Positions 1 to 12,158 are shown, counted from the stretch's first letter. The stretch: 64,000 bases of DNA from Lumnitzera littorea (GCA_024138015.1 JAMXBB010000002.1:13740118-13804117); one strand, 5' to 3'. Numbers and translations: made by a program. Notes: generated by a model from the sequence alone, not told the origin.

Positions 1-1059
1 GTAAAGAAACAAGGAGAGGAGTTTAGAAAGAAAACAATTGCTCTAAAAGTCCCGGAAGAGAACTCAAGTGATGAAGAAAGTGAAGACGATGATAATGTCG
101 CAATGTTGGCAGAGAAGTTTTGAAAGTTTATGAAATTCAATAAAAGAATTAAGAAAGATAAGGATGGATATGGATCATCTTTTAAGTTCAAGAAGGAAAA
201 GAGAGAAGTTATCAAATGTTACAATTGTCAAAAGTCGGGACATATTCAACAATATTTTCCATTGCTTAAGAAGGCCGATAAATAGTCAAAAAGGAAAGTT
301 ATGATAGCAACTTGGAGTGATGAGGACTTTAGCAACTCTAATAATGAACTTGCTTCATGGCTCTCAATGATGATAAGGCATGTTCTCCTTCACATGACTA
401 CTCCTTTGATGAACTTAGGAGTATATATGATGACTTATTGAAAGAATTCATAAAAGTGCAAAAGAAGAATAAAGTGTTGAAGCAAATGATAAGTGAAGTA
501 GGTGATGAGTTTGATATTATCAAAAGTGAATACAATAAGGTAGTTTATGCAAAAGAAGAATTAGAAGAAGACAATGAATATTTGAAAATTGAAAATGAGA
601 GATTGACAAAAGAAAATATAGAGATAAGTACTAGAAATAATGAATTGATAAATGAAAATGACAAATTAGAAGAGGTCAATAAGAATTTTGAAAAGGAAAT
701 AAAAGAACTAAAACTTAAAGCAAAAAATGATGAAGGTGTGATAGAGAAACTAAGTCGAAATTGAAAATTCAATTCTAAGAACTAACTTAGATGGCTTAAG
801 AAAAACAATAGCAAAATTCGTAGATGGAGAAGAGAATTTGGATAAAATCCTTAGAACACAAAGGCTAGGCTTAGACAAAACTGGAATAGGTTATATTAAG
901 GAAAATGTGTATAGAACATATGAGAGCTATTTTGTTAAAGCATCAAATAAAACTTATAACTATTGTGAAAGATGTGGTCATATTGCTCACATATGTGCAT
1001 TACGTCATAATCTCTCTTTATGCAACAAAAATAAAACGGTTTGGGTCTTTAAGGAATAA
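1..1059 (+). pseudogene. copia gag C-terminal part: nucleocapsid knuckle plus coiled coil (broken)
   Basis: Frame 1 opens in acidic then basic gag sequence and reads through a CCHC-type nucleocapsid knuckle at 217-258. The first two Cys and the His are present, but the final Cys is replaced by Phe (ttt at 256-258). In-frame stops lie at 121-123 (TGA) and 283-285 (TAG). A 135-residue segment at 357-764 is almost entirely Lys/Glu/Asn heptad-like coiled coil. It is followed at 838-1059 by a second Cys/His-rich patch (YCERCGHIAHIC) and a 'WVFKE' end, equivalent to the linker before protease in this group. In intact relatives the protein forms the virus-like particle and binds element RNA; here it is not translatable. 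Confidence 0.8.
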
Positions 1060-1123
1060 GCTTACATTACAACAACTAACCCCAAAAGACCCAAACTAAA
1101 GTGAGTACCAAAGAGATAATCGC

Positions 1124-2417
1124 TTGTTTTGTAGAATCCTTCAAGGCACGACAACAAATGGATTGGATAATGGTTGCTCAAGACATACGACGAGAAATGC
1201 ATCCAAGTTCACATCTATAGACTTGATGGATAGAGGAAGTGTGACCTTCGAAGATAATAAAAAAACTTATGTTATTGGTGAAGGTAACATTTGTATTAAT
1301 AATGATCTTACTATTAAGCATGTGTTACTTGTTGATAATTTAAAACATAACTTACTTAGCATTAGTCAATTATGTGATATAGGATATAGAGTAATCTTTC
1401 ATGCTATTAAAGACATTAACAATGACCAAATCCATTTTGAGGGGTATAGATGAGGAAACATTTACAAAATTGACTTCAATATTTTTTCATGCTCTCTTAA
1501 GACTTGTTTATCTACTCAAAACAATAATGGTTGGTTGTGGCATAAAAAGTTAGGACATGCTAGTATGGATATCTTATCAAAACTAGCAAAAAGGTATCTT
1601 GTTAAAGGATTATCTAAGATTAGTTTTTATAAAGATAAAACATGTTAAGCATGTCAATATGGAAAACAAACTAAGTCACCTTTCAAATCAAAAGAAGCCA
1701 TCTCAACTTCCAGACCTCTCCAACTACTATACATGGATTTATTTGGTCTAACCCAAACTTTAAGTTTGGGAGGGAAAAAATACACCTTGGTCATAATTGA
1801 TGATTTCACTAGATACACTTGGACCTTCTTCCTTACTAATAAGGATGAAATTCATTGTGTTCTTGAATTATAGCAAGAAGGTCTAAAATGAAAAAGGTCT
1901 TTCTATTGTCTTTATAAGAAGTGCCATAGGGGAGAATTTGAAAATCTTGATATGGAAGATTTTTGTAATAAAAATGGAATAGAACATACTCACTTAGCAC
2001 CTAGAACTCCACAACAAAATGGAGTTGCCGAAAGAAAAGAATAGGACCCCCATAGAAATAGTTAGGACCATGCTTTGTAACAATAACCTACCTAAATATT
2101 TTTGGGTTGAAACCATCAATACGACTTGTTGCATATCAAATCGTGTTTTCATTAAACTAATTCTTAAGAAAACCCCCTATGAGCTTTAGAAAGATAAAAG
2201 ACCTAACATGTTATATTTTCATCCTTTTGGAACGAAATGTTACATTCTCAATAATGGAAAGGAACAATTAGGAAAATTTGACTCAAAGTCAGATGAAGGT
2301 GTTTTTCTTGGTTATTCTCTTACTAGTAAAGCTTATAGAATATATAACAAGAGAACATTTGTTGTAGAAGAGTCAATTCATGTTGCATTTGATGATACTT
2401 ATATATATAGAGTCTAA
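1124..2417 (+). pseudogene. copia protease and integrase (broken)
   Basis: The aspartic protease active site at 1166-1174 reads Asp-Asn-Gly instead of Asp-Ser/Thr-Gly. Downstream is the GAG-pre-integrase HHCC zinc domain (WHKKLGHASM, with a TAA between the two Cys near 1646), then the integrase core (LYMDLFG, VIIDDFTRYTW). The conserved tract around 2000-2030 (THLAPRTPQQNGVAER) includes the catalytic region. The integrase C-terminal domain is open at 2208-2417 (FHPFGTKCYILN, KFDSKSDEGVFLGYS). Stops at about 1646, 1870 and 2041 and a frameshift near 1890 separate the pieces. The role in a live element would be polyprotein cleavage and cDNA insertion. Confidence 0.85.
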
Positions 2418-2619
2418 TGATGAAATAGAAAATGTTGGTGCTCATTTGGACAATCCTGGTCTTAACAAGAATCAATTCAACTTAATTGAAAAGGATCTCT
2501 CTAGGCAAGATAAAATCATTAACAACTGTAACTTAGATTTACCTAGAGAATGAAAGTTTGTGAAAAATCATCCTAAGGATCAAATAATAGGAGAATCATC
2601 CAATAGGGTTCAAACTAGA

Positions 2620-4184
2620 GCCTCACCTAAAAATCTAAGTAATGTAGTGTTTCCATCTTAACTTAAACAAAAAAATATAGATGAAGCTCTAAAGGATAAA
2701 TTTTAGATTCATGCTATGCAAGAAGAGCTAAATCAATTTACTAGAAACGAGATATGGAACTTAGTATTTAAACCAAAAGATAGACTGGTTATTGGAACAA
2801 AATGGGTTTATAGACACAAACTTGATGAAGCCGGTATAGTAACTAGAAACAAGGCTAGGTTAGTTGCTAAAGGCTATAATCAAGAAGAAGGGATAGATTT
2901 TGATGAGACCTTTGCCTCGGTTGCAAGATTAGAAGCCATTAGGATGCTTTTGGCATTTACGGCTCACCAAAAATTTCAAACTATATCAAATGGATGTCAA
3001 AAGTACCTTTTTAAATGGCTTCATCAAAGAAGAAGTATATGTAGAGCAACCATCGGGTTTTTAGGATAACGAATTCCTAAACCATTTATAGAAGCTGAAT
3101 AAAGCCTTGTATAGACTAAAGCAAGCTCCTAGAGCTTGGTATGAAAGATTAAGTAACTTCTTGATAAAGAATAATTTCACTAAAGGGAAACTCTACACAA
3201 CTCTATTTATTAAACAACACAATGATCATATACTAATTGTTTAAATATATGTTGATGACATTGTGTTTGGTGCCACTCACATGGATTTAGTTAATGAGCT
3301 TGTCCAATATATGAAAAATGAATTTGAAATGAATATGATAGGAGAACTTAATTATTTCTTAGGCCTTCAAGTTAGGCAAACCAAAGATGGAACCTTAATC
3401 TACTAAAGAACTTTTAAAAAGGTTCAAAATGGATAATTGCAAGACTAAGCTAACTCCAATGAGCACTATCCTAAAACTTGACAAAGATAAGAATGAAAAG
3501 AACATTTGTGAAAAGATGTATAGGGGTATGATAGGAAGTCTTCTATATTTAATTGCATCTAGGTCGAATATCATGTTTGCTGTGTATCCATGTTCACGGT
3601 TTCAATCTTGCCCTAAAGAATCCTACTTGAATGCGGTTAAACGCATTTTCAAGTATCTTGTAGATACTATTGAAATTGGCTTGTAGTATCCCAAGTTCAC
3701 CTCACTTGATCTTATTGGATATTTCGATTCCGACTTTATCGGTTGTAAAGTCGATTGGAAAAACATTAGTAGAACATGTCATTTCCTTGGTAATTCATTA
3801 GTATCATGGCACTTAAAGAAACAAAACTCAATAGTACTTTTTACTGCTGAAGCTGAATACATGATAGCCAGTAGTTGTTGTACTTAAGTTTTATGGATGA
3901 AACAAACCTTGCTTGACTATGGTATGAAATTTACCAATGTTTCAATAAGATGTGATAATACAAGTGCTATTAACTTGACCAAAAATCCAATTCAACATTC
4001 TAAGACTAGGCATATAAAAATTAAACATCATTTTATTCGTGATCATGTGCAAAACAATGATATTTGCTTATAATTTGTTGATACTAACAATCAAATAGTT
4101 GATATCTTCACAAAACCCTTAAGTGAGGAAAGATTTTGCACTCTAAGAAGAGAATTAGGAATGATCTTGCAAGATGAGTGTTAG
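2620..4184 (+). pseudogene. copia reverse transcriptase and RNase H (broken)
   Basis: The RVT_2 domain starts in the open segment 2716-3069 (NEIWNLV, GTKWVYRHKLDE, RLVAKGYNQEEGIDFDETFA). The catalytic YVDD motif is intact at 3248-3259 although the codon before it is a stop or frameshift region. The segment 3429-3686 contains the thumb/connection (YRGMIGSLLYL). RNase H follows at 3690-4080, including the GYFDSDF start, TAEAEYM and the SAINLTKNP and FVDT segments. The final TAG is at 4182-4184 after 'GMILQDEC', a natural C-terminus for this group. At least six stops or shifts interrupt it. Confidence 0.87.
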
Positions 4185-5019
4185 ACACATAAGAACCAAC
4201 ATGGCCTTTTTGAATAAAATTAACTTGCTAAGTAAGTTAATTGGAAAATATCACACTATAAGGTATAAGAAACATGATCATATAACTTTTATGCATTAAG
4301 AATCACATTTAACATGTTTTGGGCACACTTAAAGTCATTCATGCTTATTTAAGTTTATATATGCACAAAATTATCATGCATTAGTTTTCGTACCCAAAAC
4401 CAAGGCTTACATGTCTATTTTCATCCCTAAATCATGTTTGAGTGGTCAAATAAGCTTAATATGAATTTCGTGTATACTTGACCTCTCTAGACCCTTTTTA
4501 GGTTCTATGTGCAAAATGGAGCATTTCTTGCTTATATGAAGTTTTCTTAGCTTGATCATGTCTCTTTTATGTCTCTCAATGTCTTTTAATATATTTGAAA
4601 CATGAACTTTTCTTGAACATTGATAAAGGATTTGATTAAGGAACTTTACTTGCTCTCTAATCACTTGTACGATTAAGGAACTCAAATAGTCATTTCATAA
4701 TTTGTAGAGCCTTAAAGCTATATTTTGTGCTTATTATACTCAAACATACATTTGAAATTTGCTTGACTTGTTGGTGTGCAAAAACTCAATATTTATGCAC
4801 CTATTTTGCTCATCCATGGACACTTTCACTTTATCATGAATTACTTGGCTCTATGGATTTAATTTGGATAAATCTTGGCTATCTAGTTAAAAATTGAGTT
4901 TTTCAGGCCTTAACGGACTCAAATAAACTTATTTGAAGTGTTAAGATGTTCCTTAAATCTTTACAAATCAAATTGAATCAGTAACTTTACTTAAATAAGT
5001 AGTCTTTGCTATTTTTCTG

Positions 5020-5290
5020 TAGACAACCGACATGCCGGTTATACAATTCATTGACTTGCCGATATACCTGTGTTTTTAACAACTTGATTTTGCTTTTGTT
5101 CTCTTAGTCGGCATACCGGAATTCTCAAGTATTGGCAAGCTGGTATACTACTCTCCTCTTTCACTTTTTTGTTTTGGTTCTGTACTTGTAACCGGCATGC
5201 CAGTATACTCCACTCTTGAAGCAATTTGTTTTGCTTTTGTTCTCTTAACCAGCATGCTGGTTCATCAAAATACCAGCAAGCCAGTTATTT
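5020..5290. repeat. cluster of GCATGC-centred palindromic motifs between copia pol and ORF3
   Basis: About seven variants of the motif ACCGGCATGCCGGT (a perfect 14-bp palindrome in its consensus form) or its half-sites occur at about 5027, 5055, 5107, 5135, 5192, 5248 and 5272. They are often followed by 'tata' or 'tatact'. Related copies reappear in the 3' LTR at about 7863-7930. The rest of 4185-5690 has no coding capacity I can support. It is the pol-ORF3 spacer and then a pyrimidine-rich leader (5330-5540); the 152-residue open frame there is only Ser/Phe/Leu-rich low complexity. Confidence 0.6.
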
Positions 5291-5689
5291 AGTTTTTGGG
5301 TGCGACTTAAAGTCGCGCTGCACCATCTTTCCCTCATCCTTCTTCCACAAAAACCCCTTTTCTCCTTCCTCAAACCCTAACCTATTTCTCTCTCTTCAAT
5401 TCATCTCTTTTCCTCTATCAAAATCTAAAATTTCCTCCATCAATCAACTCTCCACTCTTTCCTCTTTCTCTTTTTCTTCATCTTTCATCAATCTTCTCTC
5501 TATTCTTCTTCCTCTCTTCACTTTCTCTCTTTACCCATACCCTTTAAACCGTCACGCCACCACACACCATCAACCTACCTCCACCATCCCGTGGGCTTCC
5601 ATCACTCACACTTTCCTCCTTACTACATACGTCCATTCACATTTATACCTTTTCAACCTTCATGGCACCATGTGTTGCTCGTGATTAGC

Positions 5690-6845
5690 ACCTCCGACCT
5701 ATAACAACCACCTCTTTCCCACTCGACAACACTCTCAACACTTTGAGAAATTTGTCAATCTAGAGGTTAATACCGGCATCGTTTATCCACCAGAGGTGCT
5801 CGAGGAATTTTACATTGCCACCTTTCCCGAGGTCATCACCAATCATGTCCTCAATATCCTTTAGCTTCCTCATGAGGTACACAATGATGCTATTAAGTAT
5901 TTTTACTATAATATGTCGAATTCTCTAGATGATCAAGGTAAACCAAAACTGAAAATGAATCCGAGTGATGAGTTGCATTGTAGTGTCCTTTATACTTATG
6001 TTTATGGTACTTTAATTACTATTACGTTTGAGGATATTTGTAGTCTTATTGGTGCTGCTATTAGTAGGATAGAAGTAAATGTAAATTACTATGGGGCAAA
6101 ATTTATGAGAGAGTCTTTAGATTTAAAGGCATTGGAGTAAACTAGGGAAAAACAAAAAATTTGGCTACCATCCATCTCAACCTTAGGATAAAAATCCTCT
6201 ACGATATTGTTATTCACAGCTACTATCCTCGTTGAGGCCAGCAATCCAATGTCACCCTTCAGGACTTATGGATTTTGTATTATTTGATAATGAATAAGAA
6301 GATTGATTTTTTCAATATTATAGTCCAATGCTTTAAACATGTAACCAACAACCATCTCAAGCTTTTCTTCACTTTGGGCAATTAGATACATAATTGCTTA
6401 TAAGAAAGGGTGTTCAATTTTCTTCCCCTCATGGGTAGCTCAAGTCAAGCACCTAGAATTAATTGATGTTTGTAGGGGGATTTGGAAGAAATTAGGGAAC
6501 AACAGGGTTTTGAGGAAAGACCTTCCCCCTCTTGATCTTGGCTCTGCGTGTCCTATTCAAGATCCTATCACTTCTTTTGATGAGTCAGGTAGTTCGAGTG
6601 CTCATACTTACTCTGGTGCAACTCCAAGCTGTATTACCTCTCCTTTACCTAACTATGGGTTCCTTTCTTTTGATCCAACTGCTCTTCTGGTCTCTCATTA
6701 TCCTTTTTATCAGTACTCAGAGATGCTCTATAATCAGCTTCAGGAGAACATTTATGATCACTTATACAGCGGGTTTCAAAGACTCTATCGTCATTTTCAA
6801 TTGAACTACCACTGCCCATCTTGCCCTTTTCTTCCTCCAGCTTAG
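5690..6845 (+). pseudogene. copia third ORF (env-like / putative plant transposon protein), broken
   Basis: Translated fragments at 5740-5910 (EVNTGIVYPPEVLEEFYIATFPEV), 5913-6140 (LHCSVLYTYVYGTLITITFEDI) and 6510-6845 resemble the uncharacterised third ORF that follows pol in SIRE/Maximus-like elements, often described as env-like or as 'putative plant transposon protein'. Stops and shifts at about 5862, 6138 and 6380 break it. No signal peptide or convincing membrane anchor is visible in the surviving pieces, so an envelope function is not supported here. Position, after pol and before the PPT, is the main evidence. Confidence 0.55.
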
Positions 6846-7471
6846 GATGACGATCCTCTTACTACCTAGTTATATTTTTTAGCTTTCTATCTATGTTTCC
6901 TTTTTTGTTGTTTTGTTTAAGGACCCGGCCTTTGGCTACTTTTTTTTTGTGTATTGAGAACTTTGGTCTTGTTGGACCTACTTTTACTATTGGATATTTG
7001 TGGCCTTTGTAATCTCTTTGCTGTATGTGGTTGTCCATTGCTGGCTATTTTTGTGTTCTTTTCGAGCCTTGTATGTTTTTTATTTTCTTTTTGCAGGGAG
7101 CATATTCTCTGATATAAGCCGGAACTCTACCGAATTTTTGGCTTGAATATTCTTCCCTCTTCACCGCCTGAATCCTCCTCTTTGTGATGAGGCCAAAGGG
7201 GGAGAATAATTCAACTCATTCATTAGTTAATTCAAGTTGATAGTTTAATTTTTGCAATTGCATTGATTGGTTAATTATAAGTAAATTGGATAATGGTTAT
7301 TCCTTGTTAACTCCTAGACAAATACATTATAACTTTAGCAAATTTATTATATCGACTTATCATGAAAAGGATTAATTCTCATCTTTTTGCTCAATCATAT
7401 TCAATCATTGATCATCTTGAATTCTCTTAATAAATTGAGGGGGAGCTTTTATAGGAGATTTGTCCTCATCG

Positions 7472-7484
7472 AGAAGGGAGAGAT
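7472..7484 (+). other. polypurine tract of the copia element
   Basis: The run 'agaagggagagat' ends directly at the LTR start TGTTG. The upstream text 'tttgtcctcatcg' matches the common context before copia 3' LTRs. A second purine run, 'gagggggagc' at 7437-7446, and a third at 7190-7203 lie upstream. This site would prime plus-strand DNA synthesis. The stretch 6846-7471 is 3' untranslated sequence with no gene visible. Confidence 0.75.
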
Positions 7485-8519
7485 TGTTGCACTTAGGGTT
7501 CATTATTTGATTTTGAAGAGAACAAAACAAAAAATATATAACTAAACATGTTTTTGAAGAGAATAAAACAAGTTGATAATTAAACTAAGTATTATTTGAT
7601 TATATTAAGGTAATTGAATAAGATCAATTAATTTGCTTAATGATTAAATATATCAATTATCTCTATAAGAAATTTAATTTTTTGAGTGGTGATCAAATGA
7701 ACTTGAAGTTAGAATGTAAATAATATTTATTTGTTGTGTGTTAAAAGAATTTTCAAGTAATATTTAGCCTACCGAGTTTACGGCTCAAGGTAGAACCAGG
7801 TTGACGGTATAAAGCCCTAGAAAACACAAAGAAAAGCTCACTGACTTAGAGGAATTAGCTTGCCGGTTCACTTGCTGGTAGAGTATTTTTTACTTGCTTA
7901 CCGGTAGTTTAGAGTACCGACATGTTGGTGAGTTGGTTTCAAGTAGCCATTGGAGCATTTAATGTACGACAACAGGAAGAATTTAATGAGTTGTTATAAA
8001 AGCTCAACAACTTGACCAAAAGCGAAGAAGATTTGATATTCTATTGCAATTTAAAAACATTCTCTTACATTCTTGAGCTCATTTCACTTCTCTTTAGTCT
8101 CTTGTATACTTATTTGCTATCAAACAAAAAGAGACATAGTTGTATATTTGAAAGTCCTCACATTTGTAATCTTGAGTGAAGAAAGTGATATTCTTGAGTC
8201 AGTTGTATGTAAAAGAGCTTGTGTAAGTTTGTATAGATCTTGGAACAATTGAGTTGTGAAATCAATAAAGAGAAAGTGAAGTCCTTGGTTGGAGGTCTTG
8301 TGTGTTCATAGAGATTAGGGGGCAGTCTAAACTCCATATTAAATCCAAGCTTGATCTTCTTTATCTCTATCTCTATAATTTCCGTATTTATTATTGTTTT
8401 ATTGTTACTCTGATTACTTTTTTTATTGCATTTAGTCATTTATATCGAAAAAGAATTGAAATTTGTCCCTAAACTCAATTCACTCCCCTTCTTGGGTTTA
8501 ACCTAGTGTTCTTCAAACA
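7485..8519 (+). repeat. 3' LTR of the copia element
   Basis: It begins TGTTGCACTTAGGG immediately after the PPT and ends '...GTTCTTCAAACA', giving the usual TG...CA termini and a length of about 1035 bp. It contains a TATA box, a pyrimidine-rich stretch after it, and CCGG-type motifs (7863-7930) related to the palindromes near 5100. The 5' partner is outside the window, so the right boundary is inferred from the terminal dinucleotide and the loss of element-like sequence afterwards. Confidence 0.75.
7995..8000 (+). promoter_or_regulatory. TATA box of copia LTR
   Basis: TATAAA lies in 'ttgttataaaagctcaac', about midway through the LTR. It is the only good TATA element there, so it probably marks the end of U3. 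Confidence 0.5.
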
Positions 8520-8521
8520 AA

Positions 8522-8960
8522 ACTCGAGGCCATAGCAATTTCATCCATAAATGATTAAAGCAATCATCTCATGGTAGTTACTATTACTTAATGGAAGAAT
8601 CTACTCTTGAGCATGTAGCAATTGTAATGCCCATTCTGTGATAGTATTCATATGATTTAAGTAATTACAACTGTGAATTATTGCCATAATGGGCTTGCTA
8701 GTTATAATGCCTTTCTATGTAACTTTTGGAGTGATTATATCATAGTAAATGTCATCATTGATTTGAAGCATTTGCTTAAGAGCATGTGGTGGGCATAGTG
8801 CACATTCTGTGACATTACTTATGATATCAAAGCAATCTCACTTGTAATGGGTCAAAGTGATCCCATAGTAAGATTAACAATTATTTATCATCCTATAGAA
8901 CTCAAGGTCAAAGTAATCTCATCTATGAATGGTCGAATCAATCATCTCATGTTAACTACC
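8522..8960. repeat. degenerate internal repeats beside the copia LTR
   Basis: The segment 8522-8595 (ctcgaggccatagcaattt...) is repeated at 8890-8960 with roughly 75% identity. A second motif, 'gagcatgt...cccattctgtga', at 8611 recurs at 8781. The units are short, diverged and interleaved. They could be an old tandem array or part of another element. No coding sequence is seen. Confidence 0.45.
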
Positions 8961-9158
8961 TAAGAAATGAACGACGTTTCATTATAGGTATCTATTTTTT
9001 CTAGGGTTTCTAGAAACATTATGTTCCATTCACTCTTATGCTTATGTTTTTTGGCAAAATAGATCATTAGCAATGAAAGATCAAAAAGTGCTGAACATCA
9101 AGCCGTTAGAAGTTCAATAAAACCTAAGATTTCTTTCGGCTTCTTCATCAATCATTCA

Positions 9159-9392
9159 TTGCACTGCACAATACATTTGGTAGATGCCCTTAGAAATGCC
9201 GCCGATCCCCTCTTTACAAAACTTTCCAGTACAAGGAGTTCCTCAGGAATTATATTGCTAAAATTAGAGAAAGATAGCTTGTGTTGGAGCCTTGCAGAAT
9301 TAGATGAAATTACTGCTGAAAGTGGATCATATGGTTTGGATATCGCAATTCAATTATTGGAGATAGGCTATCCTTCTTCATACATTTGCTGA
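9159..9392 (+). other. unidentified open frame of 77 residues
   Basis: An uninterrupted frame from ATG 9159 to TGA 9390-9392, with about 30 further open codons upstream. Its composition (HLVDALRNAADPL, SLAELDEITAESGSYGLDIAIQLLEIG) is more protein-like than the surrounding AT-rich DNA. I do not recognise a family, and no promoter, splice signal or neighbour supports it as a gene. It could be an exon relic. Confidence 0.2.
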
Positions 9393-12075
9393 ATATTTAT
9401 CTTAAAACAAAAACAAAAAAAACAAAAAAACAGCCCTATAAATGTTGTTGCAAAGGCTATATAGGAAAATCTTTTTCGTGTTAATTACAATGTATTAATT
9501 TGCATATTTTTTATTTGCTCTTTTTATTTTTTTAATGTAAGTATTTCCTTACCGCATACATTAATATATGCTGATATGAATCACCGTAATATTTCTATCA
9601 CGTAAAAATATGTTAATTACATCAACATTTCCATAAAATATGGGGCTGATCTAATCGATAAAAAAGTCCCTAATGGTACCCTTCAAAAAGTGCAGCACAT
9701 GCTACACAAAATGCATATAAATATGGCACCGGTGGAGGAGTCACAAATTTAGCTGCACTAACAAACTGAGTAAGCAAGATCAGGCCTTTTTAAAGTGAGA
9801 TAACGAAGTCACACTACCGATCTGTGATGTAGACTAGAAAAAATACCTAGAATGAACTTTTGTGTATATATATATATATGATAAGACATACACATGAATA
9901 GGTATAAATTAAGGACATTTTTGTCAATTACTGTTATGTGAACATTCAATTTCATCTCGAATATGACACGGCTAATTATAATGTCATATAATGAATCATA
10001 TATTAGAAGTGGTCCCATCTTATCAACCTACATTTTTCAAGTATAAGGTTGTCCTTGTAAAATCTGTCCTTTTTTTTTTTATCCAACTTTATTCATCTCT
10101 AGTTTGCGTGTTTTGTATTAATTGGTTTGGAAAGAAACAAAATAAGGAGAAATAAATAAATAAAATAAAAGAGAGACAGAAAAAACAATGTCAAACGGCT
10201 AAAAGACTCGGACATTGAATTTCATTGAACATATTTATAAAAGACAAGAGAAGCCAGTGGAAAGAATTTATTAGAAGTGATAAAGCCGATGCAAATAAGC
10301 AAAATAAGGATCACCCATTTAATGAAATGCAAGTGAGAAGCATTCAAAGACAAAATAACAAAATTTTAATAAGGAAAAAACAGGGTGATATTGAAAGTCA
10401 AAACTTCAGTTAAATTGTGTTGCTCCATTTGGCAAATGATGGCACTCAAGGAAAGAGTAACTCCCGGCGACTGTTTTGTATGTCAAATCTTTTCTTATGA
10501 TAACTTGGTCCAGATGTTCCAATGAAATAAATGATTATTGGTGGCTCTGCTATGGCCTCTCATCGGCATGGACGATATTTTCGCCTTTGTATGTGATCAT
10601 TAATGAATGATAGCATGAAAGACCAACTTATTCATGGAAGAAATTCACATTATTCATCCAGCAAACTTTGCATGGGTCAGTCTTCTGCTTATCTCATAAA
10701 AATAGTGGAAAATATTAATGGTCATCCCTAAAAAATTATATTAAATTTATATACCACGTATTATATATATTTAATATATAAATACAAATAAAATTTAGAT
10801 ATATTTAAAAATTTTGATATATGTAATGTATCCAAAATGATAATTATATATAAATTACCCTTTCAATATGCTATGTGAAAATTTTATTAATATTTATATG
10901 TTACGTATACAAATATATAGTATATAATATCCGGTAAATCTTTTTTTCACTCTAGAGACACTTATTAAAGAAATTACAGTCTTTTATGTGTATTTACCTT
11001 AGTATGTAATTACATATGTCAAGCATGTGAAAGGTAAAAAAAAAAAAAAAAGCTCTAGTAAATGTCCGGAGGTACTCGTTAATTAATCATCTAAGGCATT
11101 GAAATTGTAAAAATTCAGAATTTGATACGTAAATCTTTAATATTATAATTTATCGCTTAAGACGTTCAAAACCTCAAACGTGAATGATTCATAGAATATT
11201 CTCCAAAGCTTTTGATTTTGAAATTATTTCACAGGTAAACCTTTCGAGATCCTAAAGTTTAGTGTCTGAAAGTAGCAAGATTCATATAAGATAATTCATT
11301 TTCCATGGTGCATTTGTTTTCTTTTCTTGCTATTATTTCTTAGTTTTTCTCCAATAAAAAAAATACTATAAAAGATTTACCTCAATATATATATTTTTTT
11401 ATCATTTGAAGTTACAAATATATACTTTGGCAGACAACACCGGCTTTATATATAAGAAGATATAATGTTGACAAAATTAAACATATATAATCAATGATTT
11501 CAAATCAACATAGTTTTTGTTTAAATTTTCCTATGATTTAAAATCCATATTAATCCTTCTAAAAATCTATTAAATTTTAAATTTACTGGATTAAGGCTTG
11601 CCACCTGACACGTTAATCTATTGAATCTGATCACTTTATATTCGAGTATATTATACATACATACATACATATATATATATATATATGCCTAGACATATAC
11701 TAATAATAAATTTTGAAAAAGAAAAAAAAATCAAGAGACAAGAATTAAGAAGCATATAAACCGGAGCGAAATAGAAGCTTTCACCTCTAAATTGTCATAA
11801 GTCCCCTCTGGGGTCTCTCCTTCTCCAACTCTAATCTCTCATACTTTCTTGTCTTCCTTTACTCCTTGTCTCTCCCCTCAAGGCTCTTTTCTCTCTCCTT
11901 CCCTCATAGCTGGGAAGAAGAAAGAGAGAAAGGGGGAAAAAACTTTAACCTGAAGAAACCTAGGTTGTTATTATTCTCAAATTTCTTTTTCCTTCTCCAA
12001 TTTTCCTTCCTTATACTAACTAAATTTCCAAAATCTTTGTTTCTTCAAAAACTTAGAAAACAAGAAGCTCATCAC
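9393..12075 (+). other. MYB upstream region, no gene seen
   Basis: AT-rich intergenic sequence with simple repeats: (TA)n at 9868-9879, a T run near 10070, an A run at 11038-11050, and (CATA)n/(TA)n at 11657-11687. From about 11760 it changes to a CT-rich tract (tctctccttctccaac...), typical of a plant 5' leader. Small open frames here (10225-10413, 11866-12129) show no family resemblance and are treated as chance. Confidence 0.6.
11755..11760 (+). promoter_or_regulatory. candidate TATA box for the MYB gene
   Basis: TATAAA in 'agcatataaaccggagc', followed by the CT-rich leader. A start about 30 bp downstream would give a leader of roughly 370 nt. An alternative TATATATAA lies at 11447-11455. 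Neither can be settled without transcript data. Confidence 0.35.
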
Positions 12076-12129
12076 ATGTCAAGTTCATTGACATATTTGA
12101 TATTAACAAAGAAATCGAAAAAATTATAA
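12076..12129 (+). other. upstream ORF in the MYB 5' leader (17 codons)
   Basis: ATG at 12076-12078 opens a 17-codon frame ending with TAA at 12127-12129, only 29 nt before the MYB start codon. The context is cacATGt, which is weak to moderate. Such a short-spaced uORF often lowers translation of the main ORF. This assumes the leader is transcribed and unspliced here. Confidence 0.45.
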
Positions 12130-12158
12130 CCCCAGCCCCAGAGAGAAAAAGATTAATA

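Larger units (their letters stand above)
1..8519 (+). mobile_element. Ty1/copia LTR retrotransposon, SIRE/Maximus-like, 5'-truncated by window edge
   Basis: The domain order gag zinc knuckle, coiled coil, protease, integrase, RT, RNase H, then a third ORF and a 3' LTR is that of the plant SIRE/Maximus (env-like) copia group. The purine-rich sequence before the 3' LTR, including a 'ccaaagggggag' run at about 7190, also suits that group. Stops and frameshifts interrupt every domain, so the copy is dead. The 5' LTR, primer site and start of gag lie outside the window, so LTR divergence and target-site duplication cannot be assessed. Assignment to Ty1/copia is firm because integrase precedes RT; assignment to the SIRE group rests on the extra ORF and PPT style. 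Confidence 0.88.

Noticed and set aside
5226..5684. 152-residue + strand frame
   Set aside because: Ser/Leu/Phe-rich translation of the CT-rich leader before the copia third ORF; no conserved motif.
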